A stretch of 64,000 nucleotides of DNA from Diplonema papillatum (taxonomy: Eukaryota; Euglenozoa; Diplonemea; Diplonemida; Diplonemidae): assembly GCA_030068145.1 (NCBI GenBank), contig JAPJBO010000359.1, positions 1 to 64,000 on the forward strand. Reading direction: 5' to 3'. Each line of letters begins with the position of its first letter. Position 1 is the stretch's first letter. This document shows, one piece after another, positions 51,188-62,484 of the stretch. The notes under the pieces were generated by a model that saw only the letters and a program-made list of their open reading frames with translations, did not search any database and was not told the origin of the DNA. Position numbers and translations under genes: made by a program.

Positions 51188-52576
51188 CATGTTTAGCAGC
51201 GGCTGCCAAACATCCACCGCGCAAGGTGGTAAAAATTGGAGGCTTTTCGGCGCAGATCTGCTGGGTACAGCTTGGCCAGTTCGCCCCGGATTGCTGTCTA
51301 CCGCCGTGTAGGCGAGGAGCTGCGAAAGCTGAAAGAGAGCCTGGATCCCCTTTTCCTTCTTGTGCTTCGTTCAAGATCTTCTTCACTGATCTTGCTGCTT
51401 GATTTCATGCCGAATCGACGGTCAACCATGTCGTCCTAGGGTACGGTTTGCCAGAAGCCCAACCTCTCGCACAACCTGCTCCAGAGCCTTCTTTCCCGCA
51501 CGCTTCTTTGTTCCATGCCAAACTCGTAAATATGCGCCTGAGCTTTTTCGCGTTGCCGGCAGGCTTGTCTTCGTCTTCGTAGTCACTTGGCGCGTCGTAG
51601 GTCCGGTCCGGGTATCGAACTCGCTCTCTTCACTTGCAGTGGACGTCTCTTCACAAGTATCGCATCTTGGTCTCTTTGGCATGCGTGTCTTTCATAATCA
51701 ACAAGGCGCCCGGCAGGTTTTGGTCTTCTGCAGATGCGTGAATACAGCGACTGGTCACAATGCCCTCCAACTGCGCGCGGTGTCCCTACGTTAGTCCGCG
51801 CGCACAAGCGTGGTCTAGAAAACAGACGGCAGAAATTTACACCAAAGAAAAGTCTTTCCCCCCCCCCCCCCCCAAAAAAAAAAATTTGTTCTCTTCTGAA
51901 AGAGAAAAAAGGAACTATGACTACCAAACAACTAATAGTGTCAACGAAGCATTGCTACAAAGAACACCGCGATACCTTGTTGCGACAGTGCACCCGCGTC
52001 ATACGAGGACACCGCCTGATATGGCAAGAACGTCGTCGACGCACTTGTTCATATCCTGTGAAAGGGTTGATTTTAGAGTCAAGTCAAGAAGACCGCCAAC
52101 ATCAGGACGGCGAACGGTATGGTACACCTAATTCAGACTTTTGGAATGCTGTGCAGCCTTTCCCGGCTGAATGAACCACTCGAATACACCCGTCCCGCCG
52201 AAGAGTCCGGGACACGCTTGTACCGCCTCGCGCGTGCTGACCTCTCTTGCACCGGCGCGAACGACCTTCTCGGTACGCAAACAGTACAGGCACGGCATCG
52301 CCTCTGAGGCTGGTACTCCGAGCTCATGGGTTTTAACTTTAGTCTCATCGTCTGTTACCGGAAGGTAGCAATATCTTTTCGTGATTGTCGGCGCGGACGT
52401 CGGTGTCCGCGCCGATTTGGGATGGCGGTCCTCCACAACTGTTGAGCAATCTGGTTGTGGCTGAGACCACTCATTACACCGACGTAGATGCGGGAGTGGA
52501 GAGTATGGTATGCAGCAATTTGCTGGGCTCGTCATCAATATGCTCCGGTACGAAGCTCTTCTCAGTCTTGCCAGTC
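51188..52576. other. Mostly unassigned region; C-run/A-run tract
   Basis: Apart from the small ORF at 51422-51682, no gene is recognised. A run of 17 C then about 12 A lies at 51860-51890. A minus-strand frame (52128-52583) includes CLYCLRTEKV and may be a remnant. Confidence 0.35.
51422..51682 (-). CDS. Small hypothetical basic protein
   Basis: An 86-codon frame from a true ATG. The N-terminal part has a Cys pair (RCDTCEETS) and acidic/Thr-rich linker. The C-terminal half is basic (YLRVWHGTKKRAGKKALEQ). Only modest resemblance to small basic chromatin-type proteins, no confident family. It may be a gene fragment, because coding character fades after the stop. Confidence 0.3.
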   Translation of the reverse strand: MPKRPRCDTCEETSTASEESEFDTRTGPTTRQVTTKTKTSLPATRKSSGAYLRVWHGTKKRAGKKALEQVVREVGLLANRTLGRHG

Positions 52577-52726
52577 TTGTCATGTACGGTAGACCTGCAT
52601 GACCTCACGTCCGTTCAACACGTGGTTCGGTAGTTACAGCACTTGGGATCCCTTCGGTTCTTTGGCTGGCAGCCTTGTGTGTGTGCGGGCATTTCCTTCC
52701 GACCTGGCGCTTATGTAAAACTAACT
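52577..52726 (+). repeat. SINE-B dispersed repeat, partial copy
   Basis: Matches the middle and 3' end of 1583-1785 (ACGTCCGTTCAACACGTGG to GGCGCTTATGTAAAA). The 5' part is missing. Confidence 0.6.
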
Positions 52727-53202
52727 TCTCGCAAGAGGCCCTTCGCAGAGTCCGAGTATTTACAAAGCGCATACCGGCAGACTGTTGGCTCGGAGCCAAA
52801 CTGGGGGCGCGCACGTGAAGAAGATGCCAAAGATCGTCTCCCGACCACCCATATCCTGTGTGTGATGCGAGTTCTCAAGACTGTTTCTTTCTGTGTGTGC
52901 GGCGGCAGCGTACTCTCTTCACAGTTTTTTTGCATTCTAACCCAAAACGAATACACTCGAAGACGCTCGAGTTTTCGCTCGATTACGCTCTACGAAACGA
53001 AGTAGCAGATATTGAACGCGCAACCGATGAGACTGGACGAGCAAGAAAGGGCTACCTAGTTGTTACTCTGAAAAAATTCGCACGAACTGCTGACTGCTCA
53101 GTCTGGGGATCTAAATCGGAGTTGCCAACCTCCTCGCGGTGGGCCCCGTCCACGTGCGCAAACACGGCTGATGGTAACACGTGCACAGTGCGCTGCTTAG
53201 TA
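52727..53202. other. Intergenic; CGATTACGC-like scrap
   Basis: Bases 52930-53040 (CATTCTAACCCAAAACGA, CTCGATTACGCTC, CGCAACCGATGA) resemble the end of the LINE-like relic at 37570-37775 and are probably a fragment of that family. Confidence 0.4.
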
Positions 53203-53346
53203 GGATCTTCCGGTCAGCTCGCACGGCCGCCACACGGTCTCCCCGGCCGCTAGCACCGCGATCGACAGGGCGACCGACTCGGACCCGTCGGCGGCCTTCC
53301 GGAACGCGGGCTAGGGCGCGGGCGCCGCGTACGCCTCCTCGATGCT
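53203..53346 (-). pseudogene. Broken duplicate of the NEK kinase 3' exon
   Basis: About 140 bp match 54693-54832 (kinase C-terminal tail) almost base for base. CTAGGG replaces CTGCGG at 53312, giving an in-frame TAG, and six bases (GCCGGC) are missing. No kinase domain is present, so it is a non-functional local duplicate. Confidence 0.85.
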
Positions 53347-53858
53347 CTCGGATTATTATTTGTCTTCAAAGAAACAAGTTTCTTTTCCTACAAAGAAAAG
53401 AACGGTCGAAGAAAAACTTGGTGGCAAATCAGTGGTGCCATGCCACCTGGTGGAGGGGACCCGGGGGTGGTTGCGCAGTGAAAACGGATTGACGGGAATC
53501 AACCAAGAAGCGCCAATCAGGGCTTACGCTCCACGTGTGGAACGTGCGTTAATTCTTTTGGATTTTGTCCCCCCACGTGTGGATCCAGGTACCACATGTG
53601 TATTTTGACTATTGGTCCACATGCAGGGGAGTCTGGATCCACTGGTGGCCAAGGCCGCACAGCCAGGTGTCGCCAAGTCCAGTAACTACCTAACGACGCT
53701 ATTTTTTTTTTGCCGTTGCACATAAGGGGAAAGGGGTTTCCCCCCTCGAACCTTAAGCGCCCACATGTGGACCACACGATATTTTCTCTGAGACCGAAAA
53801 CGGAGCGTAAGCCCTGGCGCCAATGCAGGAAACCCTCCCAGAGAGGAAAATACCCCCT
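53347..53858. mobile_element. Probable MITE at 53506-53829
   Basis: GGGCTTACGCTCC at 53519-53531 is inverted at 53803-53815, and GCGCCA lies just outside each. Inside are ACGTGTGG/CCACATGTGG blocks. There is no transposase. The remainder of the interval (53347-53505) shows no feature. Confidence 0.4.
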
Positions 53859-54222
53859 GCACTTTTTGTTGCACGCTTACGTCCGCCACTGAACCCAGAT
53901 TCACCTGTGTTCCGTGTGGGCTCCAGCACATTTTACCTCCTTTGATCTATCGCGATTGGCAGTCTCCTCGCATTTCCTACAATACAAAATACTCGAGGAA
54001 CTGCCTTGAGCTCATTTCGAAGGAGAGAAACAATACAACTACAAAGTGGGTCTTTTTTGTTGAACGCTTACGCCCGCCACTAAGCCCAGATTCACCTGTG
54101 TTTCGTGTGGGCTACTAGCATGATTTACCTGTGTCTCGTGGCTACAGCACATTTACCTCCTTTGATCTATCGCAACTGGCAGTCTCCTCAAGCATTTCCT
54201 ACAAAGCAGGTGCTTGTACAAA
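53859..54222 (+). repeat. Two SINE-A copies in tandem
   Basis: A 5'-truncated copy (53859-53984) and a fuller copy (53985-54222) containing a small internal duplication of ATTTACCTGTG. They separate the kinase gene from its broken duplicate. Confidence 0.65.
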
Positions 54223-54345
54223 AGATTTGTATGGCGCTTCCGTTTGTTTGTGCGCACTAGCGGCTTTTCACCTGATTTGGTGAGTTGCTTTTAGTACGCT
54301 GCCAACTACTAATTTTTAGTACGAACAATGCATTGTTAACACAAA

Positions 54346-54566
54346 GAAATACTCGAGGGGCTGCCTTGTGCTTACTTCGGAGGAGGCTAGAGGGGGAGAA
54401 ACAATACAACTACAAAATGGGTCTTTTTTGTTGAACGCTTACGCCCGCCACTAAACCCAGATTTACCTGTGTTTCGTGTGGGCTACAGCACATTTACCTC
54501 CTTTGATCTTTTGCAACTGGCAGCCTCCTCAAGTATTTCCTACAAAGCAGGTGCTTATACAAAAAC
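54346..54566 (+). repeat. SINE-A copy at the kinase 3' end
   Basis: A full copy whose tail (GCTTATACAAAAAC) supplies the stop codon and last few codons of the kinase frame as read on the other strand. The preceding bases 54236-54345 resemble 40680-40735 (TGGCGCTTCCGTTTGTTTGT) with an insertion. Confidence 0.65.
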
Positions 54567-55557
54567 AAGAATCGTGTACTCAAACATGTCGGATACCTGG
54601 TGGGAAACGGGGCACGCGTTGCTGATGGCGTCCGCGTTGAAGGTGGTCAGGTCGCCGGAGCAGTTGATGGCGATGCCGCCGGACCGGAAGATTAGCTCAC
54701 ACGGCCGCCACACGGTCTCCCCGGCCGCGAGCACCGCGATCGACAGGGCGACCGACTCGGACCCGTCGGCGGCCTTCCGGAACGCGGGCTGCGGCGCGGG
54801 CGCCGGCGCCGCGTACGCCTCCTCGATGCTCTTGACGAGCGCCATACGCTCCTCCGCGCAGAGGTCCTTGTTCTTCTGCACGACCTTCGCGAGCTTTTTC
54901 AGCCACGCCACGAAAAAGGGCACGGCGAAGAGCTCCTGCAGCGACGCCCGCTTCTTCGGATCCTTCGCCAGCAGCAGCCCGCAGAGCCCGCGCACGTCGG
55001 CCGAATACCGCGGCGGGAGCGGCGGCAGCCCGCCGTTGAGGATCTCGTCGCGCAGGTCTCCCATGTTTGCCGAAAAAAACGGCTTCCGCAGGCAGAGCAG
55101 CTCGTACAGCACGACTCCCAGGGACCACACGTCGGCTTGCTTGCTATACCGCTGCGACACCCAGAGCTCCGGCGCGAGGTAACACGGCGTCCCGCAGAAC
55201 GTCTCTGCAACCTGGTTGCTCAGCGTGTCGGAGTATATCCGAGAGTACCCGAAGTCGCCCAGCTTCACGATGCCGGCGGCGTTGAGAAACACGTTCGCGG
55301 TCTTCAGGTCCCGGTGCAGCATCCGCCGCTTGTGCACGTAGTCCAGCGCGACGGCGAGCTGGCAGAACAGGAACATGACCTCGTGCTCTTTGAAGTACTG
55401 TGGCTCGCGGCCGGGGCTCGTCCGGGCCTTTATGTGCTGGTTCAAGTCGCCGCCTTCGGCGAACTCCATCGCGATGAGAAGCCGGTCTTGCGTTCCGAAG
55501 TCTGCGACGTACTCTATTATGCAAGGATGCCTCAGAAGCGACATACACCGGATCTCG
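54555..55557 (-). CDS. NEK-like protein kinase, main exon (exon 2)
   Basis: Holds most of the kinase domain: MSLLRHP (alphaC region), the hinge AMEFAEGGDL, HRDLKTANVFL, DFGYSR, the activation segment ending GTPCYLAPE, and the ADVWSLGVVLYELL helix, typical of NEK family Ser/Thr kinases. The acceptor CACACACAG lies just before 55557, and joining to exon 1 (59083) gives the codon AGC and the text SEIRCMSLLRHP, as expected in NEKs. A C-terminal extension includes a charged helix and an Ala/Pro-rich tail. The last dozen or so codons run into a SINE-A copy, so the natural C-terminus may be altered or lie in another exon. Confidence 0.85.
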
Positions 55558-55615
55558 CTGTGTGTGTGAGTATGTGTGGAGGATGGAATTCAACGATGGG
55601 TAACACTTGACGCGG

Positions 55616-55700
55616 GGTATATTTTGCCAGTGTGTGTGTGTGTGTTGCGGACTTGTTTAATGTGGCACTACCCTTAGCGAGAGCGTGTTTCCACGCAAGC

Positions 55701-55731
<31 letters not shown>

Positions 55732-55791
55732 TGCGGACCCGTTTTAACGTGGTGCCTTCCTGTACGAGAGACGTCCACGCTTCTTCCGGTT
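55616..55791. repeat. Short GT microsatellites in the kinase intron
   Basis: Two (GT) runs (55630-55645, 55704-55730) are each followed by TTGCGGAC, then TTTAA.GTGG, an approximate 80-bp duplication. They lie between exon 2 and the LINE tail. Confidence 0.6.
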
Positions 55792-58153
55792 TCACGTTAC
55801 TGCAGATGCTCCCCCAGGCTGTGCGTGGGGGTCTGTGTTTTTCTGTGGGTGATGCCTCTGGCAGCAATGCACGATCTCCAGGCCGCCCGCTGTGCAATCG
55901 CCGCAGCGTCCCAATCTGTGGGCAGGGCAGAAGAGCATTCGTGGTCGCAGGCCGTCCCCCTCACGGTGGTGCTGTTTGAACCGGCAACAGGTTTCCGCCG
56001 GCAAACGCTTCTTTGTACAGTCCTTGCAGCGTGGTTTCCGGTGTTGCACACATATTTCTCCAGGGCGGGATGTGTTCACCGCGTCTTCCGGTGCCTTCTT
56101 GGGTGGTGACCCTCTGCGAGGTCCAGCGCCTGTTACTCTCTCTACCATCTCCACTCTCTGTTTCCAGTTAGTCTTTCCTTGTTCCCATCCTGCAGGGTAG
56201 GCTTTCTCCGGCAGATAGGTTGCCGCCCACGTCAGGTGCTGCGGGTACAAGTTGGTCTCCGCCTGCGCTGTGCCCATCTTCTGCACATGTTCCCGTATGC
56301 CTAGGATCACCTCGTCCGTCTCATCCGAAAGTTGCGCCCGCCGCGACGCTCCCCTTACAACTGATCCTCCGACGGCAGTTAAGATCGTTGTTGTTGCTTC
56401 GTGGCCACTGAACCACTGTCGTCCAGTTACCTTCTTGAATGCTGAGCCTAACTCAATTAGGCTCATCGCTTTTCCGAGTGCGGAGGCACGGAAGGACTGC
56501 AGCTCCGCTTCCTGCTGCTCCCGCGTTGGTCGTTGGCCTTGCACGAGGTCCATTGCCGCGTTGCTCAGAGCATCCGCATCGGTGTTTTGCTCGCGCTTCA
56601 CGTGTTCTACCCGCAGGGAAAGCCGCTGTCGCAGGGCCACTATTTTTGCCACCGCTCGCGTCAGCAATGGCTTCAAGTCTTCTGAACACGCCAATTGCCG
56701 CGTGGTTTGCCCGACTACCAGCGCCGAGTCTCCGCGAATTACACACTGCGCTCCTTCCGTTCCTTCAGCATCCTCCAGGAGCTGCAGCCCCGCGAGAAAT
56801 CCCTCGTACTCGGCCACGTTGTTACTGCGCACGTTTGGCAGCGGGAGCACTATTTGTGCGTACTTGACGCCCTCCTTGTACAGTACCGCTCCTGCGCCCG
56901 CCACGGCAAAGGCAGTCCCGTTGGCCCTCGCTCCTCCGTCAAAGTAGATTGCAACATCGCAACTAGCTGCGGCGTCTTCTGGCAGAGTCTGTCGTGCTGT
57001 TGTGGCCTTCTTCGTGTGTTGTGGCACCGCCGTGTAGTATCTACTTTTGAGCGTTGGGAGGCGGCGTCCGGTGCGCAACTCGAAGTCCACCGCCAACTCC
57101 ACAAAGCTTACCCCGAGTTCGTGCCCCGGCGGCGCCCATTTCAATTCCCTCAGCCAATCCGTGAACGCCATCCACATCTCCGGGCCGTACTTCCACTGGG
57201 TGAGTACTGCCGAAGGCGCAACGTCCGGCACAGCCAGTTTGTGTGGTTCTGCTGGTTTCCATCGTCGCGGATACTCAAGCGTTCGGTGGTGCCGTGTAGA
57301 CCTGTCCAGCATGTCATCTGCCCCTTGACGTGCAGACAGCACCTCCACGAAGTAAAAGTGCAGTTTCTCAAGCAGCTGAAGCCTCTTTCCCTGTTCGGTG
57401 GGTAAGAGATTCGGGTCGTGGAAAGCGGGAGCCACCCCGCACAACCGTAAGCATGGCGGCCACCTGTGTTGCACGGTTCTTAGCTCCCCGTACTTTGAGC
57501 GTATTGTCTCCCAGGCGGGGCATTCCCAAAACAGGTGTTCCACCGTCTCCGGGACCTGTGTGTCACAGTAAGGGCACTCGCTTGCGTTTAGTCCTGTTCG
57601 TCCCGTGACCGGCGTGGCTCCTGCGATTACCGATCTCAGCAGACCGGCCTGGTACGCGGTGAGTGGTGAGTTCCGCATTTCCAAAACGTGCCTCGTTGCT
57701 GCGAAATCGACTCCGCCCTGGACGCCTCCATAGTCATTTCCCCTCCTTGTCGCCAGTCGCGCCATTTCCCGCAAACGCAGGGCATGTCTCAAGTCATGTT
57801 GCAGGAGGCGCGAATTACCCAGGACCGCTGCATCATGCACGACTCCTTCTCCTACCTCATTCACGTACGCGACGCTTGTCGGGGTCACCCACCTCCACTG
57901 GAGTACGTTGAGCGCTTCTTTCAGGAAAGCGAAGGGCCCATGTAGCCTTGCCAGTTCGTCGTTGTGGGCCCATGCTGTTTCCGCCAACGCTCGGGCGTAG
58001 TCCCACTTTTGGACCTGTTCGGCCCAGGTTGTGACTCTCCTGTAGGCCGGTACGACTCCCGGGTCCAGCCTGTGCCCGTGGTGTAGGATGTGTAGCACTG
58101 CTTCCTGAGCTCGTCGTGGCGGCCCCGTCCATACCGCCTCCGTAACCGGTTAC
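55792..58153 (-). pseudogene. 5'-truncated LINE tail with RNase H (in kinase intron)
   Basis: An open frame of about 785 codons, entered after a stop near 58155, with no ATG start. In the 768-residue numbering from 58098: a CCHC-type finger (Cys175, Cys178, His188, Cys193), the conserved block SFVELAVDFELRTG (331-344), an RNase HI domain (Asp387, Glu430, Asp457, His499, Asp507), and a C-terminal Cys/His array (CVQHRKPRCKDC, CPAHRLGRCGDC). No reverse transcriptase remains, so this is a 5'-truncated insertion. The frame is intact to its TGA, so it is young. It differs from the AlkB-LINE by having RNase H, yet shares the block and array. Confidence 0.8.
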
Positions 58154-58453
58154 TGCCGAGGCTCCTGCCGCCCGCTCGTGATGATTGCCCATTGTGCGGA
58201 GCTTTGTCTGGCACGGGCGTTTTGCCTCATGGTTTACATGTTGCTGGTCACAGCATCTCTCCGGGAGCAGCCGTTCTCTCTTGCACGATGCATCGTGTTT
58301 CACGCACCTCAGCGTTCGATTTCCGGGGGGCCTTGCCGTCTGCGACCGCTGGCCGCTGGTCCATCTCTCCCGCTCTCTCCCTCTCCTCTCTGCCGTGCTC
58401 TGCCACGTGGGCTCATAGTGCTGCTCTGGGTGGATGTCCGCCGCCCACCCCTC

Positions 58454-58626
<173 letters not shown>

Positions 58627-58798
58627 GTAATATGGACTCGTTTTTACGTGATGCATTCCTTCACGGAGTACGACCACGTGCGTGCATGTGGGATTGCAAA
58701 AACCGTGGTGTTCTAGGGTCACCGGTGACCATTGAGGCTGGGAGAGGGATGTAGGCATGATTACACACTTTAACTCTAAAAATGAACGAACCCGGTAC

Positions 58799-58941
58799 CT
58801 GTACAGATCTGGCGCCGAAAGGCTGGTGGTCGACACGACCTTCACGACGCACATTTTGCCCGGGATCTGGTTGTCCCGCACGACGTACGCCTCGCCGTGC
58901 GTGCCGCTCCCGATGCGCTTCACCTTCGTGAACCGCGCCGT
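58799..58941 (-). other. Duplicated kinase N-lobe exon (exon 1b)
   Basis: Repeats the glycine-loop coding sequence of exon 1 (IGSGTHGEAYVV, then MCVVKVVSTT) with few changes (N to I, Q to Y). It has its own donor ACAG|GTACC and an AAG| acceptor, starting in phase 0. The surrounding intron is duplicated too, with an offset of about 284 bp. It could be an alternative exon or a dead duplicate. Confidence 0.6.
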
Positions 58942-59082
58942 CTTGTGGGTTAGAGGTTCGGTGTTTTAGGGTCACCGGTTGACCATTGTGAGGCTGGGTG
59001 GCGGGTAGTATGAGGGATGCAGGCATGATTACACACGTTACCACGGGGGGCAGGTAACTCTAAAAATGAACGAAACCAGTAC

Positions 59083-59333
59083 CTCTGCAGATCTGGCGCC
59101 GAAAGGCTGGTGGTCGACACGACCTTCACGACGCACATTTTCCCCGGGTTCTGGTTGTCCCGCACGACGTACGCCTCGCCGTGCGTGCCGCTCCCGATGC
59201 GCTTCACCTTCGTGAACCGCGCCGTCTTGCTGCCTTCCTTCCCGAGGAACCGCGCGCACTCGTCGTCATCCTCCTCGCCCTGCCCCACTTCGCCGCTGCT
59301 GTCCTCGATTTGGCCGAGCAAAGAGAGAGGCAT
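59083..59333 (-). CDS. NEK-like protein kinase, exon 1
   Basis: Begins at ATG 59333 (MPLSLLGQIEDSS), passes an acidic stretch (GEEDDDECARFLG), then RFTKVKRIGSGTHGEAYVV with the glycine-rich loop and the CVVKVV lysine strand of the kinase N-lobe. The donor CAGAG|GTACTGG follows 59083 in phase 2, matching the acceptor of exon 2 at 55557. The intron of about 3.5 kb holds the duplicated exon, a GT microsatellite and the LINE tail. With exon 2 the product is about 417 residues. Confidence 0.75.
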
Positions 59334-59384
59334 GTGTACCGACCGCCCGCACCCGACGCGCCCTCTCACCCCCGCACACCCTTC

Positions 59385-59725
59385 GTAGCGCTACCAGGCG
59401 GCAAGGGTGATGGACCTTTCTTCGGAAGAAGGGCTCACGCACTCAAAGTTCGACTTGCCCTCGCAGCTCTACCAGGCGGCAAGTGTCTTTTCTTCGGAAG
59501 AAGGGCTCACGCACTCAAAGTTCGACTTGTACGCACACCCCTCGCAAGTGTGATGGGCCTTTCTTCGGAGGGGCTCACGCACTCAAAAAATTCGACTTGT
59601 ACCCACACCCCTCGCAGCGCTACCAGGCGGCAAGTGTGATGGACCTTTCTTCGGAAGAAGGGCTCACGCACTCAAAGTTCGACTTGTACGCACACCCCCT
59701 CGCAGCGCTACCAGGCGGGGCGGGT
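59385..59725. repeat. 80-bp tandem repeat upstream of the kinase
   Basis: Four or so imperfect units with CTACCAGGCGGCAAG, TTTCTTCGGAAGAAGGGCTC and CTCAAAGTTCGACTTG. It abuts the 5' end of the kinase gene and may affect its promoter. Confidence 0.75.
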
Positions 59726-60300
59726 GGTGTAGCGTGTGCACGCGTGCGTTTTTATGGCTGCTGCGGATCTCCCTGCTTTTTTTCTCCCCCTCTATTTATA
59801 GATGGAAGGCAGGAGGGGAGGTGTGGGGGGGGGGGGGGGGGGGGGGGTGGAGCGGCAAAAGGCGACGTTCCTTCCTCTTCCAATTTGAAAAAGAAAAAGA
59901 GGTGAGAAAGTGGAAATGTGTCGCGGTTGGCTAGCCCCGAGGGGGAGGGTAGACGGCTCCTCTTCGGCTTGATGGGTCGGACCGGGGTTTGCTTTTCTCG
60001 TTTTCTCTCAGCCGTTGGGCGGGAGGAAGGGTGTTGCGTGTATGTGTGTTTTCTGGCGGTATTTGTAGATTAGAAGGTCGGTATTTTAAATGCCTCCGGT
60101 TGACCGAGAGGCTCCGGTAAGGAGGGGGGTCGAGAGAGAGGGTTAAGAAAAGTGAGAGGGTGCCGAAAATGTCTCACGATTTTCAAACCAAAGTTTGAGG
60201 TCACTCCAGAGCTCAGATCGTTTCCCAAAATCATCTAGTCTCGTGAGGTTCACACTTCAAAGGCATGGATTGATTTTTGAAAAAACAGGTCGTTCGAATG
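59726..60300. other. 5' flank of the kinase, G-run
   Basis: A G-run of about 23 bases with one break lies at 59824-59850. A TATTTATAG motif at 59793-59801 is the only TATA-like element seen. The bases 60170-60300 show no recognised gene. Confidence 0.35.
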
Positions 60301-60306
60301 AAACTC

Positions 60307-60445
60307 TCAAACTTAAGCATATCAATCAGCGCGATGCTCCTAGTAACGGCGAGTGAACAGAGCAGAGCCCACGCCTGAATCGGTGTTCTACGGATATCCG
60401 GAATGTGGCGCAAGCTGCTTGGGGACACAACTGGCTTCGAGGTAT
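60307..60445 (+). rRNA. Large-subunit rRNA 5' fragment (D1 region), degenerate
   Basis: ACTTAAGCATATCAATCAGC, then CCTAGTAACGGCGAGTGAAC and AGAGCCCA, are hallmarks of the start of eukaryotic 25-28S rRNA. About 20-25 bases of the expected region between them are missing, and similarity fades after about 60440. No 5.8S or ITS2-like sequence is evident before it. It is a dispersed rRNA pseudogene fragment rather than a working gene. Confidence 0.75.
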
Positions 60446-60605
60446 GTCTGTGTGTACACGTACACACCCACGAGTATGGTGCAGCGGTGGATACCACCAG
60501 CTACTACCTACTCAGCATCCCTGATACCTAGCAGGTGGATGGATACGTAGGTGTTGTGGATACCACCGCATACCACGATACCACACTAGCTGCTAGTTCC
60601 CCTTT

Positions 60606-60651
60606 GGGTTCCCTTGAGCTGTGATCTTTCGCTGAAAGCTCAAGGGAACCC
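60606..60651. repeat. Inverted repeat, 15-bp perfect stem
   Basis: GGGTTCCCTTGAGCT and AGCTCAAGGGAACCC flank a 16-base loop. Function unknown. Confidence 0.6.
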
Positions 60652-61487
60652 ATTTCCCAAGCAGCAACGTTTTTCCAATCCGATCAACAAATTTTGCGCG
60701 CCTCCTTTGCGCGCCCTCGAACGACACCAACTCTTCTTTTCCCGGTGATTTTGTGCAGATTGTCTTCTTAACTTCGTGTGTCCGTTCAGAGTCACGTCCG
60801 CTACAAAGCGTCCTGTATGCCACGGTCATTTGAGAAGATATGGCCAGTGTAGTGAAGGCCAAATACTTGGCACGGCTCCCTGTTCGTACTAGCCGGTTGG
60901 CCGACCTACAAGAATTAGATGCAGGTTTCTGTACTAAGACGCACGAGAACGCGCCAAGTACTGGGAGGCCAGTCGCAGCCGGCCGCCCACTCTAATTAAC
61001 GCAGTTCCACGGGATAGTGACACGTTGCCTCCGATGGCTTGGTGCTTCCCGCTTCAGATGACAGTGAGGATTGTCAACGCAATACAGGCGGGAAACACAC
61101 TGTATGCCGCTACACTTTGCAAAAGGTCAGCAAACGCATTGCGTCGGCCGAGACCACTTCCAAGCACTGCAAGTCACTCAGTGGGTCTGGGCACTTGTGA
61201 AGGAGTGGATCGGCTCCGAACACACAAGGACAAGACGCCGGGGCCCGCTGACATACAGTTGCTCCAATTCTGGAAGCGCTCTCTTTTTTTCACAGCGAAC
61301 TAGATCAACGTCTGCGCCTGCGCTTCTTCCCGCTGCGAAACGAGGGTAAAAATGCGAAAAGAACTGTGGCTGTTGGCTTGCGCTGAGGACCCGGCCAGGA
61401 TGAGAGGGACCGGGCCCCAGGCTACAATTGGAAGGGAAAGGGTGTAGGAAAAGGGCAAAAAGCGCCGTGAGAACGATCGAGAGAACT
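60652..61487. other. Intergenic, nothing recognised
   Basis: Open frames lack recognisable motifs. Confidence 0.4.
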
Positions 61488-62480
61488 GGGGGGGATTGCA
61501 AGAAGGTGCTTGGAATGGATATGCGCTCGACACCGCACTGGTCCCGGCTGCGCCGTGTTTCGGTCCTTTAAGCGACGGACACATGAGGCGGACCATCATC
61601 AGCGCGGAACCTGAGTGTCTGCAGACAGGACAGCGGTGTGAGTCTGGTTCGTCTCGTCACAGCCAGGACCTCCGTGCTACCAGAGCACAGGCGAATCCGT
61701 CACAGGGAGGAGGCCCCTACAACCGTGTCTGAGCAATCAGTTAAACAAATCAGGGCCCTCGCCCTGATTGTGACTGCGACTCGCTAGGCAGCACTGACTT
61801 GTCTTCTTTTCGCGGTGGCATCATCTGCGAAGTATACTCCGCAGAGCACAGTGGACATGGGGTTGCCGGGTGCAGCACCAATGGTTGAAGTACCAAAAGG
61901 AAAATAGTGCGAGGAAGTAATCCTGCGTGCTGAGGGCAGCAAGTCGCGTTACGCGAAGTACCCTACTGGAATGGGGGGATTGCAAGAAGAAAAGCGCCGT
62001 GAGAACGATCGAGAGAGCTGGGGGGGAGTTGCGAGAACGTGCTTGGAATGAATATGTGCTCAACACCGCAACCTGGTCCATCTGCACCGTGTTGCGGTCC
62101 TTTGAGCCACAGACACATAAGGCAGACCAGCATCAGCGCCGAGCCTGCGGCGTGGGTCTGGATTTCAGGCGGCTGTTGGTAGCTCGTCACAGTCACGACC
62201 ACCCGTGCTACGAGAGAACGGGATGAAAAGAACGTGCTTGCAATGGATGTGTGCTCAACACCGTCCATCTGCACCGTGTTTTCAGTCCTTTGAGCCACGG
62301 ACACAGAAGGCAGACCAGCATCAGCACTGAGCCTGCATGCTTGCAGACAGGACAGCGGCGTGGGTCTGGATTTCAGGCGGCTGTTGGTAGCTCGTCACAG
62401 TCAGGACCACCCGTGCTACGAGAGAACGGGAGGAAAAGAACGTGCTTGGAATGGATGTGTGCTCAACACCGCAACCTGGT
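61488..62480 (+). repeat. R3 repeats in tandem (one full, two or three short)
   Basis: 61488-61978 is nearly identical to 25735-26236. Shorter copies start near 62026, 62228 and 62435 with AAGAACGTGCTTGGAATG or AACGTGCTTGCAATGG. Blocks such as GAGAACGATCGAGAGA.CTGG recur at 61468 and 62000. Confidence 0.75.
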
Positions 62481-62484
62481 GTCG

